Assembly (NCBI GenBank): GCA_023436395.1
Contig: JAEZJJ010000094.1
Span: 1-64,000 of the forward strand
DNA length: 64,000 bases
Direction of reading: 5' to 3'
Origin: Bacillota bacterium
GTDB taxonomy: Bacteria; Bacillota; Clostridia; Lachnospirales; Cellulosilyticaceae
In this document: positions 1 through 8,727 of the stretch, in pieces
How positions within the stretch are numbered: position 1 is the first letter of the stretch
Layout: every line of letters begins with the position of its first letter
The notes under the pieces: generated by a model
Told to the model about the DNA's origin: nothing
Databases searched by the model: none
Seen by the model: only the letters and a program-made list of their open reading frames with translations
Made by a program: the position numbers and the translations under genes

Positions 1-44
1 AATAATTGTAGGTTTATTAAGGTGCGCTAAAAATAAGAACGATT

Positions 45-80
45 TATGTACATAGCTATAAACTTCCAGCTATATACATA
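45..80. repeat. 13-bp inverted repeat at left edge
   Basis: Positions 45-57 and 68-80 are inverted copies with one mismatch (TATGTACATAGCT against AGCTATATACATA), separated by 10 bases. It lies upstream of the LacI-type gene and could be an operator or part of a terminator for a gene outside the window. The function is not determinable from this sequence. Confidence 0.4.
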
Positions 81-86
81 ACAAAA

Positions 87-126
87 GAGTGCCACGAAAC
101 TATTTCATAATTTCGCGACACTCCCT
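87..126. terminator. Imperfect hairpin before the lacI-type gene
   Basis: Positions 87-99 (GAGTGCCACGAAA) pair with 111-123 (TTTCGCGACACTC), with two positions that allow G-U pairing. There is no clear T-run, so it may be a weak terminator of an upstream gene or an operator for the adjacent regulator. Confidence 0.35.
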
Positions 127-255
127 TCGGCAGAGGGCAGAGGAGAAATAGTTAACAATGAGAGCAAAGTATGTTAAAATATTTACAAGTAATTTAGGGC
201 ATAATATAAGGTTTAACATAAAGAAAAATTCCAAAAAGGAAAGAGGATATGCTAT

Positions 256-1284
256 ATGGGGATGACGATTGTCGATATTGCTAAGATAGCAGGAGTAGGG
301 GTAAGCACGGTTTCTAGAGTAATAAATAATCATCCGGACGTGAAATATGAAACTAGAGAGAGAATTTTAGAGATTATACGAGAAAATAATTATATTCCTA
401 ATAATAGTGCAAGAGTACTAAAACAAGTAACTACAAACAACATAGGAATATTAATTAGGGGAGTATTTAATCCTTTCTTTGCAGCACTACTTAAAAATAT
501 AAGCATGAGCATAGAAAAGGCAGGTTATTCCATTATAGTATATTATCATAATAATGTGGATGATGTATCAACACTAGTCGGTTTTGCAAAAGAGAAAAGG
601 TTGCAAGGTGTTATATGTTTGGGGGGGAACTTTTTAGATGTAAATGAAGAGAGTTTTAAAGGGTTAGATATAGCCATTGTTATGATTAGTGTAGATTTTA
701 AAAAGCCGAAAACATGGAAAAACTTTTCCACGGTAAGTATTAGTAATAAGAAAGCAGGTTATAAGGCTACCAATTATTTGATTGAAAAAGGACATAAAGA
801 AATTGCAATTCTTCTAGGAAATAAAGAAGATTATAGTATTGGTAAATTGAGATATGAGGGATATTTGGATGCTTGTAAAGACCATGATATAAAGCAAAAT
901 CTAGATTATGTTATATATGGGAATTATGATACAGCGTTAGCCTATGAAAAAACAAAGGAATTTCTAATAGATAATCCTCAGATTACAGCAATTTTTGCAA
1001 CTGCAGATACTATGGCGATTGGAGCAGCAAAGGCCATAGCAGATCTAGGATTTAAAGTAGGAGAAGATATTTCCGTAATGGGATTTGATGGTATAGATGT
1101 TGCGAGATACTATATGCCAGATATCGCAACAATTGAGCAACCTCAAGATGAGTTATCTGAAGTAAGTGTAGGGCTGCTTATTGGATTACTAGAAAATAAG
1201 TTACAAAATCAGCATATTATTTTAGAAACGAAATTGATAGAGGGTAATAGTGTAAAAGAAAAAAGAATTAAGAAGAGAGAATAA
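256..1284 (+). CDS. LacI/GalR-family transcriptional regulator
   Basis: A 342-residue DNA-binding sugar-responsive repressor. Residues 3-30 form the typical LacI helix-turn-helix (TIVDIAKIAGVGVSTVSRVI), followed by the hinge segment (YIPNNSARVLK). From about residue 60 there is a periplasmic-binding-protein-like effector domain with the usual elements IAIFATADTMAIGAAKAI and ISVMGFDGI. Length matches the family. ATG at 256 is chosen because AGAGG lies 9 bases upstream; a second ATG at 262 is possible. No sugar-utilisation operon is adjacent, so the effector and targets are unknown. A 31-bp palindrome just downstream ends the transcript. Confidence 0.9.
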   Translation: MGMTIVDIAKIAGVGVSTVSRVINNHPDVKYETRERILEIIRENNYIPNNSARVLKQVTTNNIGILIRGVFNPFFAALLKNISMSIEKAGYSIIVYYHNNVDDVSTLVGFAKEKRLQGVICLGGNFLDVNEESFKGLDIAIVMISVDFKKPKTWKNFSTVSISNKKAGYKATNYLIEKGHKEIAILLGNKEDYSIGKLRYEGYLDACKDHDIKQNLDYVIYGNYDTALAYEKTKEFLIDNPQITAIFATADTMAIGAAKAIADLGFKVGEDISVMGFDGIDVARYYMPDIATIEQPQDELSEVSVGLLIGLLENKLQNQHIILETKLIEGNSVKEKRIKKRE

Positions 1285-1286
1285 AG

Positions 1287-1352
1287 AGAGTAAAGAGAGG
1301 GACGGTTCTTAAAATACAGCAGTATTTTAAGAACCGTCCCTCTCTTTACTCT
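1287..1352. repeat. Perfect 31-bp palindrome built from the GGGACGGTTCTTA repeat
   Basis: Arms 1287-1317 and 1322-1352 are perfectly complementary with a 4-base loop. Each arm carries the repeat word GGGACGGTTCTTAA, once in each orientation. It starts 3 bases after the stop of the LacI-type gene and may act as its terminator. The same head-to-head arrangement recurs at 13470-13522, so it looks like a REP/BIME-type element rather than a simple terminator. Confidence 0.85.
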
Positions 1353-1429
1353 AATATTTGCATAAAATTTGGCTGATTACAGATAATGGTTATATGTATA
1401 AATTTGAGCTGAATAAAGAGGTGTAGAGT

Positions 1430-1624
1430 ATGATGCAATTGGGTGGTATGTTTTCCAGCTATATAGATAGTATTATGTTAGGTATTGGGCTATATATGGC
1501 ATTTGTACAAAGTAGTAATTTAATACAAGTAGATCATTTAGATAGAGAGGGACGGTTCTTAAAGATTATAGGATGGTTTTATATTATTTTAGGTATAGCA
1601 GGATTTATATTATATTTTTCATGA
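1430..1624 (+). CDS. Small membrane protein upstream of gerA
   Basis: A 64-residue protein with two predicted membrane segments (about residues 12-30 and 45-63). It ends 16 bases before gerA and has a Shine-Dalgarno AAAGAGGTG 7 bases before the ATG, so it is probably translated and in the same operon. Small two-helix proteins often accompany clostridial germination operons, but the family is not firmly recognised here. The repeat word GGGACGGTTCTTAAAG at 1549-1564 is read in frame as EGRFLK in the loop between the helices, so the repeat may have been inserted into the gene. Confidence 0.6.
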   Translation: MMQLGGMFSSYIDSIMLGIGLYMAFVQSSNLIQVDHLDREGRFLKIIGWFYIILGIAGFILYFS

Positions 1625-1640
1625 TATAACGAGGTGGAGT

Positions 1641-3299
1641 ATGGATAAAAAAAAGAGTGAGACTCAAATTAGTAGAGAGGACATGGCTCATGATGAGGAT
1701 AATAAGATAGTATTAGAAATCTCTACAGATTTAGATGCAAATATAAAATGTATTAATTATTTATTTCAGGATTGTATGGATGTTGTTAAGAGAGAAGTAA
1801 ATATTTGCAAAGATGCTACCTTTAGAATTTATGGTGTATATGTAGATGGATTAATAAATCGTGATATTCTAGAGAACTATTTACTTAGCAAAGTTTTTGA
1901 GTATAAAAATTTAAATGGTGAAGTATTTGATGCTAATACTACACCTACAAAATTAGTCATGCAACATTTTTCAGCAACTTTTGATGTTAAAGAAGTTCAG
2001 GGAATGGATGCAATGGCTAGTGCTATTTTATCAGGAGACAGTGCGATTTTTATAGAAGGATCGTCAACAGGACTTGTTATTGCTACTAGAGGGTGGCCTG
2101 GTAGAAGTATTGGAGAACCAGCAACAGAGAGTGTAGTTAGAGGACCAAGAGATGGATTTACTGAGACTATTAGATTTAATACTGTCCTAGTTAGAAGACG
2201 TATTCGTGATACAAAGTTAAAAGTTAAAATGATGAGTGTGGGCACCAGAAGTAGGACTGATGTAGCAATTATGTATATGGAGGATATTGCTAGACCAGAA
2301 CTTGTGGAGGCAGTTCAACAAAGAATAGATAAGTATGTGATCGATGCTATTTTTGATAGTGGATATATAGAACAATTAATTGAAGATAGTTGGAAAAGTC
2401 CTTTTCCTCAAACGCAAGCAACAGAAAGACCTGATAAGTTCGCGTCTAGTTTATTAGAGGGGAAAGTGGGGATTTTAGTTGATACTTCACCTTTCGGGAT
2501 TATAGTACCTACAACGCTCAATGCATATTATCAGGCTTCTGAAGATTACTATCAAAGATGGCAAATTATGACGTTTACTAGATTTTTAAGATACATTGTT
2601 TCTTTTCTTTCATTTACATTACCAGGTCTTTATATTGCGACATTGAATTTTCAGCCTCAAATGTTACCCACTTCTTTTGCTATATCTATTGCAGCCTCAA
2701 GAGAAGGCATAACCTTTTCTACTGTTATGGAAATTATAGTCATGGAGCTTATATTTGAACTATTTCGAGAGGCTGGTATACGAGCCCCAGGAGCAATTGG
2801 CCATGTTATTGGCCTAGTAGGTGGAATCGTTATAGGACAAGCTGCTGTTGATGCAAATATTATTAGCCCTATGATTATTATCATTATTGCCCTTACTGCA
2901 ATATGCACTTTTGCAATACCAGATTATAGTTTAACCTCATCTTTTAGATTAGTTAGATATTTTGTTATTGCATTTTCAGCGATTTTTGGATTATACGGAT
3001 TTTTAATAGCAATGCTAATCATTTTAACACATCTTTCCTCTTTAGAAAGCTTTGGAATACCTTATTTGGCTCCATATAATATATCTGATCAAAATGAATC
3101 AAAGGATGTAAAAGATACTGTTCTAAGATTTCCTACATTTATGCAAACTACCCGTCCTATTTTTGCAAGAAAGTCTCAACGTATAAAACTGAGAGTGAGA
3201 AATGGGATTAATGCACAAGATGTAGCTCCAGGTAATAATAGTGGAAAAACAAATGGACAAGTGCCGGATAAAGAGAATAAAAATGATGGAGGTGAGTAA
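1641..3299 (+). CDS. gerA: Spore germination protein GerA (A subunit of germinant receptor)
   Basis: A 552-residue GerA-family protein, the A subunit of a nutrient receptor in the inner spore membrane. A hydrophilic N-terminal domain (about residues 1-290) includes the conserved region WPGRSIGEPATESVVRGPRD. It is followed by several membrane helices (about 310-480) with the family sequence FREAGIRAPGAIGHVIGLVG, and a basic hydrophilic tail. Start at 1641 is preceded by GAGGTGGAG. It lies directly against gerB (TAAATG junction), so the genes are translationally coupled. The operon is expected to be expressed in the forespore, but no promoter was identified. The germinant cannot be predicted. 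Confidence 0.95.
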   Translation: MDKKKSETQISREDMAHDEDNKIVLEISTDLDANIKCINYLFQDCMDVVKREVNICKDATFRIYGVYVDGLINRDILENYLLSKVFEYKNLNGEVFDANTTPTKLVMQHFSATFDVKEVQGMDAMASAILSGDSAIFIEGSSTGLVIATRGWPGRSIGEPATESVVRGPRDGFTETIRFNTVLVRRRIRDTKLKVKMMSVGTRSRTDVAIMYMEDIARPELVEAVQQRIDKYVIDAIFDSGYIEQLIEDSWKSPFPQTQATERPDKFASSLLEGKVGILVDTSPFGIIVPTTLNAYYQASEDYYQRWQIMTFTRFLRYIVSFLSFTLPGLYIATLNFQPQMLPTSFAISIAASREGITFSTVMEIIVMELIFELFREAGIRAPGAIGHVIGLVGGIVIGQAAVDANIISPMIIIIIALTAICTFAIPDYSLTSSFRLVRYFVIAFSAIFGLYGFLIAMLIILTHLSSLESFGIPYLAPYNISDQNESKDVKDTVLRFPTFMQTTRPIFARKSQRIKLRVRNGINAQDVAPGNNSGKTNGQVPDKENKNDGGE

Positions 3300-4400
3300 A
3301 TGTTTACCCACAATGGAAAAATATCAGTTAGGCAGGTAACATTACTACTGGTTTTACAAATGTTTAATATGACTATTCTTATTTTACCCAGAATAGCAGT
3401 TGATTCTGTAGGGAGAAATGGCTATATATTACCTATTGTAGCAATATTATTAGGGATTATTTATGTTTGGTGTATTACTGCGTTAACTCAAAAATTTCCA
3501 GGGGATACACTAGTAGAAATCATTCCAAAGATTGTCCCACGTATTATCGCATACATGATTATAATAGGATTTGCTCTAAAGCTTATTATAGGTATAGGGT
3601 TAGAATTGCGTATGTTTGGAGAAATGATTAATCAAGTTATGCTGCCTAAAACACCGCTAGTTGTTATTATGTTAGTCATGCTTTTGGCTGTTGTATACCT
3701 TGTGAAATCTGGAATAGAAGCAACTGCTCGCATGGGAGAAATTCTAATTTTCTTTGTATTTATTCCATTAGCTATTGTATTTTTTAAAAGTTTACTAAAT
3801 GCTGATTATAAAGAAGTTATGCCATTTTTTCAAACTAATTTTAAGCAAGTAGGGTGGGGGAGCTATTATATAAGCTTAAGCTTTGTACCTATTGAATTTA
3901 TGCTAATGATGGGAGGACTAATGGAGAAACCACATGAAGCTAGAAAAGCTACATTAAGGGCAGTTATTATAATTACTATCTTAGAAAGTCTCATTATTTT
4001 ACTTACTATATGTAGCATAGGACCAAGTGAAGTTACAAGGCAGGTATGGCCAATTTTAACGTTGATGCAAAGTATTCAAAACGCAAGAGAAATCATGGAA
4101 AATCAAGAGATTTTTATGATGACAGGTTGGATACTTAGTATATTTATGTATATTAGTTCAGGGCTTTATTTTGTTTCCCTTATAGGTAGTAGAAGCTTTA
4201 AATTTAAAAGAGAAAATATATTTGTGTTACCATTAATGCCAATTGTATATTTTATAGCTGTGTGGCCTAATAGTTTAATTCAAACCTATGCCTACTACAT
4301 TAAATTTCAACAATATTTTGGAATATGGTTTTTAATACCTGTCCCCATAATATTGTGGTTGATTGCTACAGGAAGGGGAATCAAGAATGGTAATGAATAA
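3300..4400 (+). CDS. gerB: Spore germination protein GerB (permease-like B subunit)
   Basis: A 366-residue integral membrane protein of the endospore germination permease group (APC superfamily), with about ten hydrophobic segments starting near residue 10. It contains typical GerB sequences such as PRIAVDSVGRNGYILP and YISLSFVPIEFMLMMGG. The B subunit is the part of the germinant receptor thought to bind the nutrient. ATG follows the gerA stop immediately with GGAGGTGAG upstream; the 3' end overlaps gerC by 14 bases. Length is normal for the family. Confidence 0.95.
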   Translation: MFTHNGKISVRQVTLLLVLQMFNMTILILPRIAVDSVGRNGYILPIVAILLGIIYVWCITALTQKFPGDTLVEIIPKIVPRIIAYMIIIGFALKLIIGIGLELRMFGEMINQVMLPKTPLVVIMLVMLLAVVYLVKSGIEATARMGEILIFFVFIPLAIVFFKSLLNADYKEVMPFFQTNFKQVGWGSYYISLSFVPIEFMLMMGGLMEKPHEARKATLRAVIIITILESLIILLTICSIGPSEVTRQVWPILTLMQSIQNAREIMENQEIFMMTGWILSIFMYISSGLYFVSLIGSRSFKFKRENIFVLPLMPIVYFIAVWPNSLIQTYAYYIKFQQYFGIWFLIPVPIILWLIATGRGIKNGNE

Positions 4401-5550
4401 GCTGAAGTATTTTGTAATTATTTTGTTACCCTTAGTGTTAACTGGATGTTGGGATAGTGTAGAAATTAATAAAAGACATGTGATTTTAGAAGTAGCAATA
4501 GATAAAAATGATCAAACCAAAGAGAAATTAATAGATGGAAAGGGAAAAAAGTATGAGGTGACTTATACAATACCAGACATTGCAAAGTTATCTGGTGAAG
4601 ATAGTTTGGCAGAAGATGTAAAAACTGTCATTGTATCAAAAAGCCCTTCACTAGCAACAAGTATTGATGAAGTGGAGCATAAAACACAGAATACACTTAC
4701 TTTTAGTCATACTAAAGCCATAATATTGGGAGAGGAATTACTAAAAGATAAGGAATTATTTGAGGCTACTATAGATGGATTACTTAGAGATATGCAAATA
4801 TCAAGAGGAACCACTATCTTAGTTGCAAAAGGGAAAGCAGGAGATATAACTAAAGCATCCAATCCTGAAAATCCTATTATCGGTCTTTATATAATGAGGT
4901 ACTTTAATAATTCCGAAAGATCGACTAGCTATGCTAAACAGCAAACGCTAGGAAATATGATAAAAGAATTACAAAATACAGGTATCACTACTATTCCAAT
5001 AATAAGTCAAGAAGGAGGAAAAGAAGGGACGGTTCTTATTCATGGTGCTGCAGTAGTTAAGGATTATAGATTAGTAAATTGGCTTGATAAAGAGCAGGTT
5101 AGAGGAGGGTTATTTGTTAATGGTAAAATTAAAGAAGTACCTATCATCGTAAAATATAAAGGTCAAGATCTCACATACAAAATTAAAAACCAAACTTCTA
5201 AAACCTCTTTTGACAATAAAGATGGAGAATGGACTGCAAACCTAGATATAAATGTAGAGGGGAATATAACAGAATTTACATTTTTAAGCCCAAATATATT
5301 ATTCAATGAAGGAAATATTAAAGAAATAAGTAACTTAATTCAGAAAGAGATAGCTAATCAGGTACAAAAATGTATTAACTACTCTAAGAAAATTAATGTA
5401 GATTTCTTGAATATAGGTTTAGAAATGTATCGTAAACATCCAACTGAATGGGAGAAGTATCAAGATAGATGGGAGGTATCAGCATATAGAGATATTCCTA
5501 TCATAATAAATGCAACAGTTACTATTCATAACACTGGTGCTTTAAAATAA
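4387..5550 (+). CDS. gerC: Spore germination lipoprotein GerC
   Basis: A 387-residue lipoprotein, the C subunit of the GerABC receptor, attached to the outer face of the spore inner membrane. The N terminus is a lipoprotein signal peptide ending in the lipobox LTGC, followed by WDSVEINKRHVILEVAID, the hallmark of GerC. The rest is the two-part GerC extracytoplasmic region. The start is placed at ATG 4387 (GGAAGGGGA 7 bases upstream; ATG 4393 is an alternative), because the TTG at 4363 would put charged residues before the signal peptide. The repeat word GGGACGGTTCTT at 5026-5037 is translated in frame as GTVL. Confidence 0.93.
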   Translation: MVMNKLKYFVIILLPLVLTGCWDSVEINKRHVILEVAIDKNDQTKEKLIDGKGKKYEVTYTIPDIAKLSGEDSLAEDVKTVIVSKSPSLATSIDEVEHKTQNTLTFSHTKAIILGEELLKDKELFEATIDGLLRDMQISRGTTILVAKGKAGDITKASNPENPIIGLYIMRYFNNSERSTSYAKQQTLGNMIKELQNTGITTIPIISQEGGKEGTVLIHGAAVVKDYRLVNWLDKEQVRGGLFVNGKIKEVPIIVKYKGQDLTYKIKNQTSKTSFDNKDGEWTANLDINVEGNITEFTFLSPNILFNEGNIKEISNLIQKEIANQVQKCINYSKKINVDFLNIGLEMYRKHPTEWEKYQDRWEVSAYRDIPIIINATVTIHNTGALK

Positions 5551-5557
5551 TTTAATA

Positions 5558-5570
5558 GGGACAGGTCTTA
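5558..5570 (+). repeat. GGGACAGGTCTTA repeat word
   Basis: Single copy of the second repeat word (B type), 8 bases after the gerC stop and about 75 bases upstream of the RAYT transposase gene. Identical 13-base copies in the opposite orientation occur at 7463-7475, 10092-10104, 10116-10128 and 13615-13627. The location beside a RAYT gene is what REP-type elements typically show. Confidence 0.75.
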
Positions 5571-5608
5571 AAAACAGAATTATGTGTTTAAAAAGTGTGT
5601 AATGAGTC

Positions 5609-5640
5609 AATACTCCTTCTAAATTAAGAGAAGGAGTATT
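5609..5640 (+). promoter_or_regulatory. Hairpin covering the transposase ribosome-binding site
   Basis: Positions 5609-5620 (AATACTCCTTCT) are perfectly complementary to 5629-5640 (AGAAGGAGTATT) with an 8-base loop. The right arm contains the Shine-Dalgarno GGAG (5633-5636) of the RAYT gene whose ATG is at 5645. In mRNA the site would be buried in a 12-bp stem, which is expected to keep transposase translation low. The structure is seen directly; its effect is inferred. Confidence 0.65.
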
Positions 5641-5644
5641 ATAT

Positions 5645-6328
5645 ATGCCTAGAAAAGCTAGAGACAAAACTGAATGTGGAATTTATCATATTAGTATTCG
5701 TGGAAATAATAAACAAGATATTTTCATAGATGATCAAGATAGGATAGAGTATCTAGCAAGATTACAAAGATATAAGGAGACTTATAAAGTAGGTATATAT
5801 GCGTACTGTCTAATGACCAATCATGTGCATTTATTAGTATTTGATAATGGACAAGATATATCTAGATTCATGCAGGGATTGAATTTGAGCTATGTAATCT
5901 ATTTTAACAACAAATACAAAAGGTCAGGGCACTTATTTCAAGATAGATTTACTAGTAGTGTAGTTGATAATGAACAATATTTATTCCAGGTGTCTAAGTA
6001 CATTCACTTAAATCCTATCAAAGCAAAATTGGTAAAAAAGCCTGAGGAATATCGTTGGAGTAGTTATTGTAATTATATAGGAACTCAAAATGACGAAATA
6101 GTTGATGTTAACTTTATATTAAATGAGTATGGAGTGGAAGATTACCAGAGTAAATTTCTGTATAAATGTTATGTAGAAGAAAATATAGAAGATAGTGGTA
6201 ATGCACAAGAGGAAATAGCAAGTGCCCAGGATGAAAGGAAAGATAAACTATCATTAAAGGGAATTATTAAAGTAGACCCTAATATTCTTATAAATAAACT
6301 AGAAGAGTATTGGGGGGGAAAGTATTGA
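5645..6328 (+). CDS. REP-associated tyrosine transposase (RAYT, Y1_Tnp domain)
   Basis: A 227-residue IS200/IS605-like single-strand DNA transposase domain of the REP-associated (RAYT) type. The HUH motif is visible as TNHVHLLV (about residues 59-66) and the candidate catalytic tyrosine as Y in SKYIHLNPIKAKLV. Typical family features WSSYCNYIG and GHLFQDRF are present. RAYTs are usually single copies that act on short palindromic REP repeats rather than having IS ends; here GGGACGGTTCTTA/GGGACAGGTCTTA words surround it. The frame stops after a run of seven G, and the family-like C-terminal part continues in the next frame (see 6315-6545), so this copy may be frameshifted. Confidence 0.88.
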   Translation: MPRKARDKTECGIYHISIRGNNKQDIFIDDQDRIEYLARLQRYKETYKVGIYAYCLMTNHVHLLVFDNGQDISRFMQGLNLSYVIYFNNKYKRSGHLFQDRFTSSVVDNEQYLFQVSKYIHLNPIKAKLVKKPEEYRWSSYCNYIGTQNDEIVDVNFILNEYGVEDYQSKFLYKCYVEENIEDSGNAQEEIASAQDERKDKLSLKGIIKVDPNILINKLEEYWGGKY

Positions 6329-6545
6329 AGGTATAATAGGTAATAATACACAGAAATGTAGGAGAGAGATGACCATTTATCTAATTGCTCTAATAGCACG
6401 ACTTTCTTATAAAAGAATAAGTTTATTATTTAATATGAGAGATGTTTATATATCATTAAATATAAAAAAGATAGTAGAGACAATGATTAAGGATATAAGT
6501 GTCATGAGCGAAAGAGAGTATATTATAGCAATGTTAGAGAAATAA
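6315..6545 (+). pseudogene. Out-of-frame C-terminal segment of the RAYT gene
   Basis: Beginning at the G7 run (6312-6318), the +1 frame is open without stops for about 77 codons to TAA at 6543-6545. It encodes a helix-rich segment (for example LIALIARLSYKRISLLFN) that looks like a DNA-binding helix-turn-helix tail. Joining it to the upstream frame would give a protein of about 300 residues, a plausible full RAYT length. One base gained or lost in the homopolymer explains the split; programmed frameshifting or a sequencing error are alternatives. An internal ATG at 6369 exists with GGAGAG upstream. Confidence 0.55.
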
Positions 6546-6635
6546 ATAATATTTTATAGACATATGTATAAAAATAATTATACTGACAATAATTCTATTA
6601 TAAAAAGATAAAATAAATTATTGGTGGTGAATATA

Positions 6636-7349
6636 ATGAAAAAAGAAAGTCGATTAAATAAAATAAAGAGGAAATGCATAGCCATTTTAAAGGATGATAT
6701 GAGTATGACTAAGATTAGTCTAATTACTCTTGTAAGTATGATACCAATAGTGTTAATCTTGATTATTCTTATAAATTATTCAGGTTCAACAACTAATGCT
6801 TTAGCAAATAAAATTATTAGGTTCCATGTAGTAGCTAATAGTGACTCTACCCAAGATCAACTTTTAAAACAACAAGTTAGGGATGAAATTATAGCTTATA
6901 TGGAGCCACTACTAGAGGATTCTACTAGCATAGAAGATACAAGATATATTATTAAGGAGTCTCTTCCTCTAATAAAAGAAGTGGCAGAAGAAATAGTTGT
7001 TAAATGGGATAAGGATTATGATATATATGTTACTCTTGATGAGGCTAATTTTCCTACTAAATCTTATGGTGACGTAGTACTACCTGCAGGGAAATATGAA
7101 GCATGTAGAGTGGTAATAGGTAAGGGAAAAGGGGAGAATTGGTGGTGTGTTATGTTTCCACCACTATGTTATTTAGATGCCTCTTCTGGGGTAGTACCAT
7201 TAGAAGGGAAGGAACAATTAGAAGAGCAATTAAATGCAGAACAGTATAATTTAATTACTCAAAAAGATAAACCTTACCAAATACGTTTTAAGTTAATAGA
7301 TGAAATTAATTCGTTCCTAAATCCATCTAACTATAAAAATACTAATTAA
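6636..7349 (+). CDS. spoIIR: Stage II sporulation protein R (SpoIIR)
   Basis: A 237-residue secreted sporulation signal. After a basic N terminus and one membrane/signal segment (about residues 25-45) comes the hallmark region IIRFHVVANSDSTQDQLLKQ and later YGDVVLPAGKYEACRVVIG and GENWWCVMFPPLCY, all typical of SpoIIR. In Bacillus, SpoIIR made in the forespore activates the SpoIIGA protease across the septum so that pro-sigma E is processed in the mother cell. ATG 6636 (GGTGGTGA 5 bases upstream) is preferred to the TTG at 6621. It stands alone and ends at its own terminator. Confidence 0.95.
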   Translation: MKKESRLNKIKRKCIAILKDDMSMTKISLITLVSMIPIVLILIILINYSGSTTNALANKIIRFHVVANSDSTQDQLLKQQVRDEIIAYMEPLLEDSTSIEDTRYIIKESLPLIKEVAEEIVVKWDKDYDIYVTLDEANFPTKSYGDVVLPAGKYEACRVVIGKGKGENWWCVMFPPLCYLDASSGVVPLEGKEQLEEQLNAEQYNLITQKDKPYQIRFKLIDEINSFLNPSNYKNTN

Positions 7350-7353
7350 TCAT

Positions 7354-7408
7354 ATACATAAAAGGTTATTATCGGTAAATATTATTGGTAATAACCTTTT
7401 TGTGTATG
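7354..7408 (+). terminator. Terminator after spoIIR
   Basis: AAAAGGTTATT at 7360-7370 pairs with AATAACCTTTT at 7390-7400, followed by T-rich sequence. It begins within 15 bases of the spoIIR stop. Confidence 0.75.
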
Positions 7409-7416
7409 GAATAAAT

Positions 7417-7475
7417 TAAGAACCGTCCCTAAATTATAAATTAATTTATAAGACCTAACTTATAAGACCTGTCCC
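7417..7475 (-). repeat. A-type and B-type repeat words in tandem
   Basis: TAAGAACCGTCCC (7417-7429) and TAAGACCTGTCCC (7463-7475) are reverse-strand copies of the two repeat words, with a partial TAAGACCT-like word between them (near 7449). They lie between the spoIIR terminator and the D-Ala ligase gene. Confidence 0.75.
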
Positions 7476-7580
7476 TAAAACAAATATTGAATATCTAGGG
7501 AGAAAGTACTAAAATATAGTAAGCAATAGAGTGATTAAAGAATATGATGAATATAGAGGATATAATCAGGAGGACAATAA

Positions 7581-8633
7581 ATGAAAAAAAGTATTCTATT
7601 GATATTTGGAGGGTGTTCATCTGAACATGAAGTTTCTCTAAAATCAGCAACTACTATTTTAAACAACATTAATAGAAGTTTATATGAGGTGCACCCAGTT
7701 GGAATTACTAAAGAAGGTAAATGGTTATTATATACAGGGAGTAATAATGACTTAACTACTAATGAGTGGAAAAAGAATGGGATTCCTGCATTCTTAAGCC
7801 CAGATGCAACTCAAAAAGCTTTATGGATTTGTAAGGGACAGGGACAAGAATCGATAAAAATAAATATTGATATTGTATTTCCTGTATTACATGGTAGAAA
7901 TGGTGAAGATGGAACTATCCAAGGTCTATGTCAGCTTGCTCAGATTCCATTTGTAGGTTGTGGTGTACTAGCTTCAGCAGTATCTATGGATAAAGCGTTT
8001 ACTAAAATAGCAGTAGCTACTAAAGATGTTCCACAAGCTCAATTTGTTGTGGTAAAAGAACCCGAATTAAAGTTTATGGAGAAAACCATTCAAAAGATAG
8101 AATCAGCTTTTTCATATCCTTATTTTATCAAACCAGCTAATGCAGGTTCATCAGTAGGTATTTCAAAAGCTAATAATAGAGAAGAGTTAATAAACGGTTT
8201 ATACGAAGCAGTTAAACATGATAGGAAAATATTAATTGAAGAAACTATAGTTGGACGTGAAGTAGAAACAGCAGTTATGGGAAATGACGAAATTGTAGTT
8301 TCAGGTGTAGGAGAAATCTTAGCAGCAGCAGAATTTTATGATTTTGATGCTAAGTACAATAATGCAGAATCTAAAACTGTAGTAGATGCAGATTTGCCAA
8401 GTGAGACAAAAGAAAAAATTCGTCAATATGCTAAAGATGTATTTGATGCAGTAGAAGGAAAAGGATTGTCTAGAATAGATTTCTTCGTTAAAGAAAATGG
8501 AGATATTATATTTAATGAGATTAATACTTTACCAGGATTTACATCTATTAGTATGTATCCTATGCTATTTGCTGCAACAGGACTTAGTATTGAACAAATT
8601 ATTACAAAGTTAATAGAATTAGCTAGTTTATAG
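7581..8633 (+). CDS. ddl: D-alanine--D-alanine ligase
   Basis: A 350-residue ATP-grasp ligase making the D-Ala-D-Ala dipeptide for peptidoglycan. The N-terminal substrate motif LIFGGCSSEHEVSLKSA, the region HGRNGEDGTIQG, the ATP-grasp segment FIKPANAGSSVGISKA, and the metal-binding FNEINTLPGFTSISMYP are all present. The omega-loop sequence FYDFDAKYN keeps the tyrosine of AKY that favours D-Ala over D-lactate, so this is predicted as a housekeeping Ddl rather than a vancomycin-resistance D-Lac ligase. AGGAGG precedes the ATG by 7 bases. Length is normal. A terminator follows. Confidence 0.95.
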   Translation: MKKSILLIFGGCSSEHEVSLKSATTILNNINRSLYEVHPVGITKEGKWLLYTGSNNDLTTNEWKKNGIPAFLSPDATQKALWICKGQGQESIKINIDIVFPVLHGRNGEDGTIQGLCQLAQIPFVGCGVLASAVSMDKAFTKIAVATKDVPQAQFVVVKEPELKFMEKTIQKIESAFSYPYFIKPANAGSSVGISKANNREELINGLYEAVKHDRKILIEETIVGREVETAVMGNDEIVVSGVGEILAAAEFYDFDAKYNNAESKTVVDADLPSETKEKIRQYAKDVFDAVEGKGLSRIDFFVKENGDIIFNEINTLPGFTSISMYPMLFAATGLSIEQIITKLIELASL

Positions 8634-8649
8634 ATAAATAAGATGTATA

Positions 8650-8692
8650 AAGAGGTTATTTGTGAAAAAATAAACACAAATAACCTTATTTA
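8650..8692 (+). terminator. Terminator after ddl
   Basis: GGTTATTTGTG (8654-8664) pairs with CACAAATAACC (8675-8685), followed by TTATTTAT, 20 bases after the ddl stop. Confidence 0.75.
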
Positions 8693-8727
8693 TAACGTAG
8701 CATATAATTATTACAAAGGAGGTTGAA

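Noticed and set aside
100..333. Minus-strand frame of 77 codons at the left edge
   Set aside because: It overlaps the start of the LacI-type gene, has no ribosome-binding site and no family features.
7834..7845. Additional REP-like word in ddl (GGGACAGGGACA)
   Set aside because: Only the first eight bases match the B-type word and it codes a conserved-looking surface segment; chance similarity is likely. The similar partial matches near 54950 and 60820 are rejected for the same reason.
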